From positions 1,426,001 through 1,490,000 of the forward strand of contig NZ_CP049863.1 of NCBI RefSeq assembly GCF_011299575.1: 64,000 bases of DNA, written 5' to 3'. Source of the DNA: Leucobacter viscericola (GTDB taxonomy: Bacteria; Actinomycetota; Actinomycetes; Actinomycetales; Microbacteriaceae). The notes below the pieces were generated by a model that searched no databases, was not told the origin of the DNA, and worked only from the letters and a program-made list of their open reading frames with translations. This document shows positions 34,058-41,746 of the stretch, piece after piece (within the stretch, counting starts at the first letter, position 1; each line of letters begins with the position of its first letter). Made by a program: the position numbers and the translations under genes.

Positions 34058-36255
34058 CCACCCCAAACACACGGAAGAAATCCGTATCTGCTGCGGCCAT
34101 TCGCCATGCAAAACTCGGACACTACGTCGGCCCACTGAAACCGGCAACCAAAGTTCCCGGTTCACGCCTGGGCAAAGGATGGCACAACAAAACCTCAAAT
34201 GATCCCAAGGTGGTGTCTCAGTGGTACACGGACCACCCAAAGGATGGCTTGTTTCTACACCTGGGTCAATCTGGCCTGATTGCATTCGATCTCGACGTTG
34301 AAGACCTTAACGAACTCCCCCAGCAAATTGCTGACGCACTCCGACTTGGCCTGTTCCAACGCTCTCGGGGCAAGGTTGATCGTGGCCACTACGTGTTTGC
34401 CACACCGGAAAGTTTCGGAAATAGTGCGGGGGGCTTTGCTGGCTGGGGTGATGTTCGCGGGAAGAATGGCGTGATCGTCCTTGCACCCACGATCCACCCC
34501 GTAACAGGGGAACCTTACGAGCTCGTACGTGGCAACTGGGACAATATTCCCGAGCTTCCTGCCGTGCTTCGAAGCCTCATACGTTCGGGTGGGCAACAGC
34601 AACAACCTGCGCTCACTGCATCAGAGTTCGAAAAGAAAGTCCTGTCTTTAACGAGCGGTACTCAGCACGGGCTACTTGAGAAGCACTGTCTGCGGTTTCG
34701 AGTCGATGTTGCTGATGGAGAATCGCGCCACCAAGCAATGCTGCGCTGCTCTCTCATCGTCATGCAAGAAACTCGAGAGGGACATTACCCAGCTGCAGAC
34801 GCGATAGCACGACTCCGCCAGGAGTTCGAACAATCCTTTTCTAACCGCTCCCTTGGAAGGCGGTCAGCGCCAGCAAAAGGCGAATTTGAGGGTTTGTTGC
34901 GATGGGCGAGCGCGCAACCCACTCCGTCCGAGACCCTTGTCGAGCTTTTCGATTCAACCGATGAGCTTCGCATGATTCGACGGTATGCCGAGGAACACTC
35001 AGTAGCACCAGTTGGGTTACTCGCAGCAGGGCTCTTGCGCGCACTCATTTGCCTGCCTCCGCGCAAAGTATTGCCGCCGATTGTAGGGAAAGAAGGACCG
35101 GTGAATCTCTTCGTAGCGCTCGTTGGCCCCTCTGGGGCTGGAAAGGGAGCGACAGAGGATCTTGCTCAAGAAGTGTTTGAACTACCCGATTCGGTCTTGT
35201 CTGACCTTCACATCGGGCGTCCCGGTTCTAGCGAGGGCATAGCAAAAATGTACGGTCGCATGCAGAAGGCCCTCAAATCGAAACTGTGGAAACCCGTTTA
35301 CAAGGTTTCCCGAGTGCTTGCGAGTTTGCCTGAGGTAGATACGCTCGCGGCACTTCTTGGCAGGGACGGCTCACATCTCTCGGCAACACTCCGAGAACTC
35401 TGGACCGGGAGTCGAATTGGCTACGACTATGCACATGTGGAGACGCAATTTACTGTCGGGGCAAAGAGATACCGGTTTTGTCTTTTGATCGGAGTACAAC
35501 CAGAGCGGGCGGGAACGATCATTCAGGGTCAAGCTGGAGGGCTCCCGCAACGCTTCCTCTGGGCAGGTGTCACCGTTCCGCCGAGCAGCTATGTTCGTCC
35601 TTCTGGCGACCGCTCGGACCTCAACCCGATCCAGTTACCGGAAGTGCCTGGTGAAAGTGAGGATACCCTCGCGTGGCGGGACAAAATGCTCTCTGAAGCA
35701 CAAACTGCGGAGCTTGAATGCCTTACGGTGCCCGAAGAAGCCAAAGCACAAATTCTTCGAGCAAGAGAACTCAACCTTCAAGGCTTGTCCGACGATAAAG
35801 AAGGCCATCGACTCTTCCTGCAATGCAAAATCGCAGTGGGGTTCGCGGTCATCCATGGTCGGGTCGACGGATTCAGCAGCGCGCATTGGGAGCAGGCGGG
35901 TCTGCTGCTCGAAGCGAGCGACACAACATATCGGTCGATCCTTCACGCAATCGCCGAGAAGCGGACGCGAGGACGGAACGATGAAGCGAGAGAAGCGGGC
36001 CGCTTACGCGGTATCAGATCCCATGCAGAGGAAGAAGCCATCTCGAAACAAGTGCGAGAACGCATCATCGACGTTCTTGGCGAAAAGGAAAGCACGTCGC
36101 AAACGACTCTCAAACGAAGACTGAGTAGACGGCAGCGAGAGTTTTTTGACGTCGCAATCGCCGCGTTGAAGGATGACAAGCTCATTGGCGTAAAGCGTCG
36201 TGCAATGCAAAACGGTGAGCGGAGCACGCACTACTTTCTCCGAAGCGCCCCTTAG
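34054..36255 (+). CDS. Bifunctional primase-polymerase fused to a P-loop ATPase
   Basis: 733 residues, ATG overlapping the preceding stop. Residues about 10-175 are a prim-pol domain: the acidic pair D79-x-D81 ('IAFDLDVED'), the histidine at 112 ('GHYVFATP') and 'GDVRGKNGVIVLAPTIHPVTG'. Residues about 330-570 contain a P-loop 'GPSGAGKG' (358-365) of the DUF3987 or helicase-like type. It ends with a winged-helix-like region ('STSQTTLKRRLSRRQREFFDVAIAAL'). It likely starts and drives replication of the excised element; such proteins occur in satellites and integrative plasmids. The dyad-rich stretch just downstream may be its origin. Confidence 0.8.
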   Translation: MTTPNTRKKSVSAAAIRHAKLGHYVGPLKPATKVPGSRLGKGWHNKTSNDPKVVSQWYTDHPKDGLFLHLGQSGLIAFDLDVEDLNELPQQIADALRLGLFQRSRGKVDRGHYVFATPESFGNSAGGFAGWGDVRGKNGVIVLAPTIHPVTGEPYELVRGNWDNIPELPAVLRSLIRSGGQQQQPALTASEFEKKVLSLTSGTQHGLLEKHCLRFRVDVADGESRHQAMLRCSLIVMQETREGHYPAADAIARLRQEFEQSFSNRSLGRRSAPAKGEFEGLLRWASAQPTPSETLVELFDSTDELRMIRRYAEEHSVAPVGLLAAGLLRALICLPPRKVLPPIVGKEGPVNLFVALVGPSGAGKGATEDLAQEVFELPDSVLSDLHIGRPGSSEGIAKMYGRMQKALKSKLWKPVYKVSRVLASLPEVDTLAALLGRDGSHLSATLRELWTGSRIGYDYAHVETQFTVGAKRYRFCLLIGVQPERAGTIIQGQAGGLPQRFLWAGVTVPPSSYVRPSGDRSDLNPIQLPEVPGESEDTLAWRDKMLSEAQTAELECLTVPEEAKAQILRARELNLQGLSDDKEGHRLFLQCKIAVGFAVIHGRVDGFSSAHWEQAGLLLEASDTTYRSILHAIAEKRTRGRNDEAREAGRLRGIRSHAEEEAISKQVRERIIDVLGEKESTSQTTLKRRLSRRQREFFDVAIAALKDDKLIGVKRRAMQNGERSTHYFLRSAP

Positions 36256-36558
36256 AGCGGTGGCCCTGGGGCGGTTGGCATCCCGCCGTGTTAATTAGGG
36301 ACGGTGAGGGAGGCTGGGGCGGTCGCGAGCCTGATTCAAGGATCAGCTCGTTCCCGGCCTAGCCTCCCCACCTCCCTGGCCTCCCCTAAAGAACTGTGGG
36401 AACTACCCACCGCCCTCCGGCGACCTCCGACGCATCGCCCTACTCGCGTAGGGGGTCGGTTCACTCCCCCTAGTAGTGAAATCTCTGGAGAAGAGGTTCG
36501 ATTAGCTCTCAGGCGGAAGGCGTAGATGGACGTTTTCGCCTGAAACAAAGGACAAGAC
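36256..36558. other. Dyad-rich gene-free stretch, candidate origin or resolution site
   Basis: About 300 bases between the primase-polymerase and serine recombinase genes. It contains a hairpin at about 36325-36350 with arms CGAGC(C)TGAT and ATCAGCTCG, a perfect 6-bp-arm hairpin at 36438-36453 (CCCTAC/GTAGGG), and matched GGGAGGC / GCCTCCC tracts at about 36308 and 36361. It has no credible frame. Placement fits a replication origin or the site used by the serine recombinase. Confidence 0.4.
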
Positions 36559-37197
36559 ATGCATATGATCGGATACATTCGCGTCTCAACCGAGGAGCAA
36601 GAGCGCTCAGGCCTTGGCGTCGAAGCTCAACAAGAGGCCCTCGACGCAGAATGCGAACGACGCGGCTGGACGGCCGAATTCGTCGCGGACCTTGGACGCT
36701 CCGGCAAAGAAGTAAATCCGCAACTGCGTCACGCGCTCGACTTGCTTGCGAGCGGACAGGCAGACGGCCTAATGGTCTCAAAGCTCGACCGCCTCGCTCG
36801 TTCCGTGCGGCACGCTTCAGCAATCATCAACGATGCACAAGAACGAGGCTGGAATCTCGTCGTACTTGACAATGCGCTCGACCTCTCCACCCCAGGAGGT
36901 CGGGCCATGGCGAATATGCTTGCCACGTTCGCTGAACTGGAGCGGGATCTTATCTCCACTCGCACGAAAGAGGCTTTAGCGGCTCGCGCCCGCCGCGGGG
37001 ATCTAAATGGGCGGCGTAGCGCTATACCAGCGGGACTGCTTCGCCGCATCGTCTTGTCTCGCGAGGCAGGTGCATCATTCTCTCGAATCGCACGAGAACT
37101 CACCGCCGAGGGCTTTCTCTCACCAACTGGTCTCGACATTTGGCAGGAATCCACCGTGCGCCGGGCATATGCAGCCACGACTCGAACGGAGGCATAA
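36559..37197 (+). CDS. Serine recombinase (resolvase/invertase family)
   Basis: 212 residues, ATG at 36559 after AAAGGACAAGAC. N-terminal catalytic domain 'MIGYIRVSTEEQERSGLGVEAQQEAL' includes the nucleophile serine in 'RVST', and 'VSKLDRLARSV' and 'GRAMANMLATFAELERDLISTRT' are conserved. The C-terminal part ('RRIVLSREAGASFSRIARELTAEGF') is a helix-turn-helix. Small resolvase type, not a large serine integrase. With a tyrosine integrase immediately downstream it is unlikely to be the integration enzyme; it may resolve dimers or invert a segment. Confidence 0.85.
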   Translation: MHMIGYIRVSTEEQERSGLGVEAQQEALDAECERRGWTAEFVADLGRSGKEVNPQLRHALDLLASGQADGLMVSKLDRLARSVRHASAIINDAQERGWNLVVLDNALDLSTPGGRAMANMLATFAELERDLISTRTKEALAARARRGDLNGRRSAIPAGLLRRIVLSREAGASFSRIARELTAEGFLSPTGLDIWQESTVRRAYAATTRTEA

Positions 37198-37202
37198 AAG
37201 AA

Positions 37203-38345
37203 ATGGCACACGTAAGAGAGGTCCCACGCAAGGGCGGCAAACGCGCCTACGAGGTGAGATGGCGTGACCTTGCTGGCAAGAATAGCCAGCGCACATTCAC
37301 GGTAAGACGAGAAGCTGAACGGTTCGCGGCAAGGATCGAAAACGAGCTAGCCGCTGGCGATGATTCCCATCATGCGTTGAAAAACAGGAAAACAATACAA
37401 GAAGCAATCGATGCTGTGCTTGCAGCCGACAGACACCGTCTGAAACCACGCACGTTAGATAGCTATCGAAAGATTTATGGCAAGCGCATCACCGAGAAGT
37501 TCGGCAACCGTCGTTTGAATACCCTGAAGCGCGGCGAGATACAACACTGGATAACGGAACTTGCGGGAGATGGTTTGGCGGCGGCTACCGTGAAACACCA
37601 CTACCTCGCTTTGCGAAAGCTGTTCAAATGGGCGATTAGGGAGCGTCTTCTCACGCACGATCCTTGTGAACACATTTCACTCCCACGTCGCTCAACGTCT
37701 AACGAGTATCCGATACTTTCGGTGGCTGAGATTCAACGTCTTGCTGAAGTGCTTGAAGACACCCCGCCTTACGGCTTACTGGTGCGTTTTATGGCATATA
37801 CGGGCCTGCGCCTAGCTGAGGTCGCGGGGCTGAGAGTTTCAGACGTAGAACTTGGCAATAGACGTCTTTTCGTGAGGCAAACGGCACAGCGGATCACGGG
37901 GAGGGGTTGGGTCCTCGGAGCCCCAAAGTCAAAACGGTCAACGCGGGAAGTTCCACTATTGGACAGCAGACTGATCGCCGACCTGAAGACTCATCTTTTG
38001 ACACACCCGGACCCTGGTCGATCCGGCGCACTCTTCTGGCCTGGCCGCTCTCCCGGCTCCAGAGAACTTGACTATGACCGCATGTTTGATGGGGCGAGTT
38101 TTCGCCGCAATCGTTTTAGTACCGCGCTAATACAGGCGAAACTGCCAAAGATGCGCCTCCACGATCTGCGCCACACCGCTGCGAGTCTCTGGCTGGCAGC
38201 AGGATTCCAACCATACGAGGTCAGCCGCTGGCTCGGACATGCGAGCGTTACCACGACTGACACGATTTACGGGCATCTCTACCCAACAAACTATCGCGAT
38301 CATATGGAGAAATTCGAACGATACATGGCACGAGAAACTGACTAA
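37203..38345 (+). CDS. int: Tyrosine site-specific integrase
   Basis: 380 residues from the ATG at 37203, with GGAGG ten bases before it, five bases after the recombinase stop. N-terminal arm-binding domain ('RRGGKRAYEVRWRD'-like), SAM-like core-binding domain at about 60-155 ('RTLDSYRKIYGKRI'), and catalytic domain from about 170. Catalytic residues visible: Arg in 'TGLRLAEVAGL', Lys in 'APKSKRSTREVPL', H-x-x-R in 'LHDLRHTAAS', His in 'WLGHAS', and the tyrosine in 'TDTIYGHLYP'. It presumably recombines the tRNA-Lys 3' half. Complete and probably active. Confidence 0.9.
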   Translation: MAHVREVPRKGGKRAYEVRWRDLAGKNSQRTFTVRREAERFAARIENELAAGDDSHHALKNRKTIQEAIDAVLAADRHRLKPRTLDSYRKIYGKRITEKFGNRRLNTLKRGEIQHWITELAGDGLAAATVKHHYLALRKLFKWAIRERLLTHDPCEHISLPRRSTSNEYPILSVAEIQRLAEVLEDTPPYGLLVRFMAYTGLRLAEVAGLRVSDVELGNRRLFVRQTAQRITGRGWVLGAPKSKRSTREVPLLDSRLIADLKTHLLTHPDPGRSGALFWPGRSPGSRELDYDRMFDGASFRRNRFSTALIQAKLPKMRLHDLRHTAASLWLAAGFQPYEVSRWLGHASVTTTDTIYGHLYPTNYRDHMEKFERYMARETD

Positions 38346-38465
38346 AACAATAGTCCATTCTCCGAGCCATAAGTTAGCAACGAACCGTCAATGTCAGCGG
38401 CCACGGGTAACATTTTGCTTTGAGAGTGCGACACAAGGTTGTTCTCTGAAATTAGGAGCATATAG

Positions 38466-39428
38466 ATGGCTGATTTTCTGTCCGACCTTACTGTCGGAAG
38501 CTTATCTGCATTCATTGGCGGGGGCGCAGTAGTTCTTGCGCCCACGCTTCTAAAATTTCTACGAACCCAAAAGGAGCTTGGTAAAGACAAACGAAAGACT
38601 GCAAATGCGCGATCAGGTAAAGGCGGGGTAGCAGTTGCTATCCAAGATTCCCCCAACAGTGACCTGGACATCCATGTGGATAACAGCCGTCAAATCACGA
38701 TCAAGAACATCACCCATTCAAACTCGCAGGTAGGCGCGAATACATCGAAATCCTCTGGTGACGACCCCTGGCTGATTGGAATCGCTGGCCTAGTTGCAGT
38801 GGGGGCGTTCGCAGTTTACTTCGACTACGTATTCTGGTTCACGCTTGGCGCGGTTCTTGGGCTTTTGGTTGCCGGTTCACTGGCTGTGATCCGGGCACAT
38901 TCCTTGCGCTTGTGGACCCGTAAAGATTTCCTGATTGCAATTGAAGTCTCAATTGCGCTTACGGCCACGATATGGACCTGGATCAGCATCTTCACCGCTT
39001 CACACCGGGGCGTAACGCTGGATGAACTACGGACTCGCGCTGCAGAGATGCCCTCTGAGTTTCCTACCGCTTCGGGGCTTGCCGGCTGGGCTTCCGAATT
39101 CTTCAGCCCAGTGATCTCATTTGTAAAGATCGCGTTCGATGAGGATCAATTATTCTTCGCTCTGACGCTCACTGGGGCTTGCGTACTATCGTCAACGCTG
39201 CTTGTCCTGGCATGGGTGAGACTCATCGATTGGTACACTTTCATGGGCTTTCGTTACGGCAAGGGAAGCGAAAGGGCCGCAAAGAAAGCTTGGCGTTATT
39301 CTCAGCCTAAGGGCGCAAACCTGATTTACTTCATCATTGTTGGCACTTTCGTCATACTTTTGGCAAGTGGTACAGCTCTACATTTCGTCGAAAATTCACT
39401 CGCCCAATCCACAGCATTGACCTATTAG
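38466..39428 (+). CDS. Multi-pass membrane protein of unknown function
   Basis: 320 residues, ATG after AGGAGCATATAG. A first hydrophobic segment at about 8-30, a soluble stretch of about 70 residues with 'NSRQITIKNITHSNSQVG', then about five more membrane helices. The C-terminus faces out or ends in 'STALTY'. No recognised family. It lies in the cargo slot between the integrase and the DUF262/HEPN pair and faces the latter. It could be a membrane effector of a defence system or an unrelated accessory gene. Confidence 0.6.
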   Translation: MADFLSDLTVGSLSAFIGGGAVVLAPTLLKFLRTQKELGKDKRKTANARSGKGGVAVAIQDSPNSDLDIHVDNSRQITIKNITHSNSQVGANTSKSSGDDPWLIGIAGLVAVGAFAVYFDYVFWFTLGAVLGLLVAGSLAVIRAHSLRLWTRKDFLIAIEVSIALTATIWTWISIFTASHRGVTLDELRTRAAEMPSEFPTASGLAGWASEFFSPVISFVKIAFDEDQLFFALTLTGACVLSSTLLVLAWVRLIDWYTFMGFRYGKGSERAAKKAWRYSQPKGANLIYFIIVGTFVILLASGTALHFVENSLAQSTALTY

Positions 39429-39593
39429 GCAATCGTCTGCACCACTGGGGTCGAGGTGCCGTTAGTTTCCCGTGGTCGTTGAGTCGTCTGAGACTAGGCG
39501 TGAGTTGCGACGATCATGGGAATCTGCCCCGAGCCAGTCGGAATGCCCACCAGATAGCGATTAAGAACTTTCCCCTGAAGCAAGATGCAGACT

Positions 39594-40307
39594 CTATTTC
39601 AGATACTTCTCATCAGTCAAATAGCTCGCCCATTCGATTGAAATGTGGATAATCAAAAAGACGAGATGTTCGAGATGTTGCTCAAGGTGATTCGCTGACC
39701 GATCCGCTTGTCGAAACACTTCCTCAATACTGATATTTCGATGGGCCACGTCATTTCGAATCTGGGTGAGCTTCTTTAATGAGGCAATCACAAATGCCGA
39801 AGGCTCAGGTATGGGGTTCTCGATCCCAAGAACCTGCCAAACCAACGCCAAATGACTGGTTTGAATAGTTTTGCCGTCAAGAGGAGGCTGGGGAGACTTG
39901 AAGGACCTTTCAGGGAAAACTGCAACCTCAGAAGCTTCGTCCAATGAAGTTAGCCCTAGCCGCTTCGGCCAAACCTTGCTCCTATCGCGAAGAGCGAGCA
40001 GCGATTCGAAATCAGAATGGGCCACAAGAGCGCGAAGTGACGGTTTCAAATCCCTGAGTCTTACTTGCGAGGAATTGATGCACTCTCCAATAGAAATAAG
40101 CATCTCGCGAAGAATCGCTTCTAGCTCAGCCATTCCCGCAATAACAGATGCTCCCTTGAGTTCTCGACCAAGGAAGCTCGTTTCAGATATGCCGGGCAAT
40201 GATCCCGCAGACAGCAGTATCAAACGCGATCGCCACTCAGACAAACGCTCTGTTGCTGAATCTGCTAAATCATATGCTCTTGCAGACGCAAGCTCATGCT
40301 TGGCCAC
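39594..40307 (-). CDS. HEPN-domain protein (MAE_28990-like), probable RNase partner of DUF262
   Basis: 237 residues from a GTG at 40307 that overlaps the stop of the preceding DUF262 gene; the frame is open to 40436, and starts at 40397 or 40436 are possible, so the start is uncertain. Mostly helical. Near the C-terminus 'RNDVAHRNISIEEV' holds the R-x4-H motif of HEPN ribonucleases (Arg184, His189). The combination of DUF262 with a HEPN protein of this type is a known pairing in defence islands; the family name is from memory of the pairing and the motif. Likely the toxic effector. Confidence 0.65.
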   Translation of the reverse strand: MAKHELASARAYDLADSATERLSEWRSRLILLSAGSLPGISETSFLGRELKGASVIAGMAELEAILREMLISIGECINSSQVRLRDLKPSLRALVAHSDFESLLALRDRSKVWPKRLGLTSLDEASEVAVFPERSFKSPQPPLDGKTIQTSHLALVWQVLGIENPIPEPSAFVIASLKKLTQIRNDVAHRNISIEEVFRQADRSANHLEQHLEHLVFLIIHISIEWASYLTDEKYLK

Positions 40308-41349
40308 TGAACAGCTTTTCAGCACGATCGACTCGCCTGGAGAGCATTGAGCGCGTATTTGTGCCGCCCGTGCTCGAATCAATGAGCTCTTTGTCATTGA
40401 GCCAGTCAACTTCTGGAACCCGCGGGCTCTCCCCACGTTCGATAATTCTTGCTATACCCAGCAACGTAGCCTCAAATTGAACAAGAGGCGTAACCGAGGT
40501 TCCTGAGCGCAAGAAAGGCCCCCCGACCGCTTTCGCCAGAAACGAAACGGTTGCCTCAAAAGTTGCCTGTTCCAAGACATAGTCAAATTTGTCACCCGGT
40601 TGCTCTGCAAAGTTGTTTAAGAAAGTAGTAACTGCCCCTTTGAATTTATCTGAGTCATTTTTGTAGGCAAAGAACTTTAAGACTTGTTCGGTCGAAGTGC
40701 CATCGTGCTTATTCGAGTCTTGAAGTTTAAGCAACGAGCCGAGATCGCTGTTAGCCGAGATTCTTTCAATGAAGTCGAGAAAATCGCCACCATAGACCGC
40801 AGTTCTGACTTCCTGCGGAGTGAGAGATATCGAACCTGTATTTAGGCGTTCAAAAAGATCAAAACGAACAGACTTGTCGCTCTTATCAGTTAATGAAATT
40901 ATCTGTAGCGGCTGCCGTGAGAAGTGCCTCTGAATCGTGTCCGGAAGGTCCGCATAGCCGTATCCATTGAGCTGCGTTAGTTTTTCCAATTCACCTAAGG
41001 CAAGAGGGGTTTCGCTTCGAACACGTTCCCTTGCTTCCGCATCAGAACTCATGAACAGAATTAGGGTCGAAATGCGTTGCAGCCCGTCTACCACTTCCCA
41101 ACGAAAATCACTGTTCGTAGCAACGAAGATCGGAGGGATGGGAAGCCCCAGGAATATTGACTCAATAAAAGCGGACGCAACCTTCTTACGCCAACGATAT
41201 TTTCTTTGGTAGGCGGGAGCGATGCTTAGTTCATCGGCCTCGTACATGCGCACTAGCTCTCGGGTCGAAAAGCTAACACTAGCAACATCTACCTTTCGTC
41301 TCTCGACTGCTAGCTGCGCTTCAAGCCCATCGAAAACAGTTTGTGTCAT
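40294..41349 (-). CDS. DUF262 (GmrS/ParB-like) protein
   Basis: 351 residues, ATG at 41349. Residues about 25-100 have the DUF262 layout: 'ELVRMYEADELSIAPAYQRKYRW', 'ESIFLGLPIPPIFV' and the D88-G-L-Q-R92 motif in 'WEVVDGLQRISTL'. Related proteins are NTP-using or ParB/Srx-fold nuclease subunits such as GmrS of type IV restriction. The rest is helical. It lacks a GmrD/DUF1524 HNH domain, whose place seems taken by the overlapping HEPN gene. The gene lies at the edge of the element, beside tRNA-Lys, a common site for defence cargo. Confidence 0.8.
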   Translation of the reverse strand: MTQTVFDGLEAQLAVERRKVDVASVSFSTRELVRMYEADELSIAPAYQRKYRWRKKVASAFIESIFLGLPIPPIFVATNSDFRWEVVDGLQRISTLILFMSSDAEARERVRSETPLALGELEKLTQLNGYGYADLPDTIQRHFSRQPLQIISLTDKSDKSVRFDLFERLNTGSISLTPQEVRTAVYGGDFLDFIERISANSDLGSLLKLQDSNKHDGTSTEQVLKFFAYKNDSDKFKGAVTTFLNNFAEQPGDKFDYVLEQATFEATVSFLAKAVGGPFLRSGTSVTPLVQFEATLLGIARIIERGESPRVPEVDWLNDKELIDSSTGGTNTRSMLSRRVDRAEKLFSGQA

Positions 41350-41433
41350 GTAATCATGCTAGCTCTCTTTACCACCCCGCCACTCGAAGTCTTACAATAA
41401 CGAAGTTGGCACCTAACTGCAGGGACTGGGCGC

Positions 41434-41453
41434 CGAGGGGATTTGGAGGGGAT
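41434..41453 (+). repeat. 20-bp end repeat, right copy
   Basis: CGAGGGGATTTGGAGGGGAT, one base different from 27931-27950. It lies 47 bp from the tRNA-Lys end of the element, on the element's side. Candidate recombinase or excision-factor binding site. Confidence 0.55.
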
Positions 41454-41500
41454 TTCTAGAATCCCACCAGAACAGGAGGCTTGCGTTCCCTTACAAGCAT

Positions 41501-41545
41501 TGGTGCCCCCAGTAGGGATCGAACCTACGACCTGCGGATTAAAAG
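41501..41545 (-). repeat. Right attachment site inside tRNA-Lys
   Basis: The 3' 45 bases of the tRNA-Lys gene, repeated at 27743-27787 with two paired T-stem differences. In the usual geometry this 3' half was supplied by the element at integration. Confidence 0.85.
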
Positions 41546-41575
41546 TCCGTAGCTCTACCGCTGAGCTATAGGGGC
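41501..41575 (-). tRNA. tRNA-Lys (anticodon UUU)
   Basis: 75 nt including an encoded CCA (41501-41503). Acceptor GCCCCTA pairs with TGGGGGC; D-arm GCTC...GAGC; anticodon loop CTTTTAA gives UUU; T-arm GTAGG-TTCGATC-CCTAC. The 3' 45 bases are the right attachment site of the element, so the gene was probably rebuilt by integration and remains functional. Confidence 0.95.
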
Positions 41576-41647
41576 CAACCCGACTAGCGTAGCGGATACT
41601 TCGCCGCCTCGCGATTCGGGCACACAACCCGCGCTTTTAGGCCTGCG

Positions 41648-41697
41648 GTGAACGCATCCCAACATAATGGTCACTCATTACGTTGGAACGCGTTCAC
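41648..41697 (-). repeat. 50-bp imperfect palindrome, copy B (likely terminator)
   Basis: Begins GTGAACGC, ends GCGTTCAC, with inner arms CCAACATAATG and CATTACGTTGG. Pairing extends outward to 41643-41702, giving a 27-bp stem with few mismatches. It lies 50 bases after the stop of the leftward desaturase gene, before tRNA-Lys. Same length and layout as 263-312. Confidence 0.75.
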
Positions 41698-41746
41698 CGC
41701 AGATGCAAAAGCAGGGTAGCGACATTAGCCAGGCAATAACAGAGCC

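Larger units (their letters stand above)
27743..41545. mobile_element. Integrated element in tRNA-Lys(UUU), about 13.8 kb
   Basis: A 45-bp segment of the tRNA-Lys 3' half is repeated at both ends (27743-27787 and 41501-41545, same orientation). Between them lie a tyrosine integrase, serine recombinase, primase-polymerase/ATPase, small DNA-binding protein and XRE regulator, plus probable defence cargo (YobI-like NTPase; DUF262 and HEPN genes). GC is lower than in the flanks. There are no recognisable capsid, terminase, relaxase or FtsK/TraB-type genes, so it may be a satellite that depends on a helper phage, or a minimal integrative element. A 20-bp direct repeat with one mismatch also occurs near each end. 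Confidence 0.85.

Noticed and set aside
27743..41545. Intact prophage
   Set aside because: No terminase, portal, capsid, tail or lysis genes are visible.
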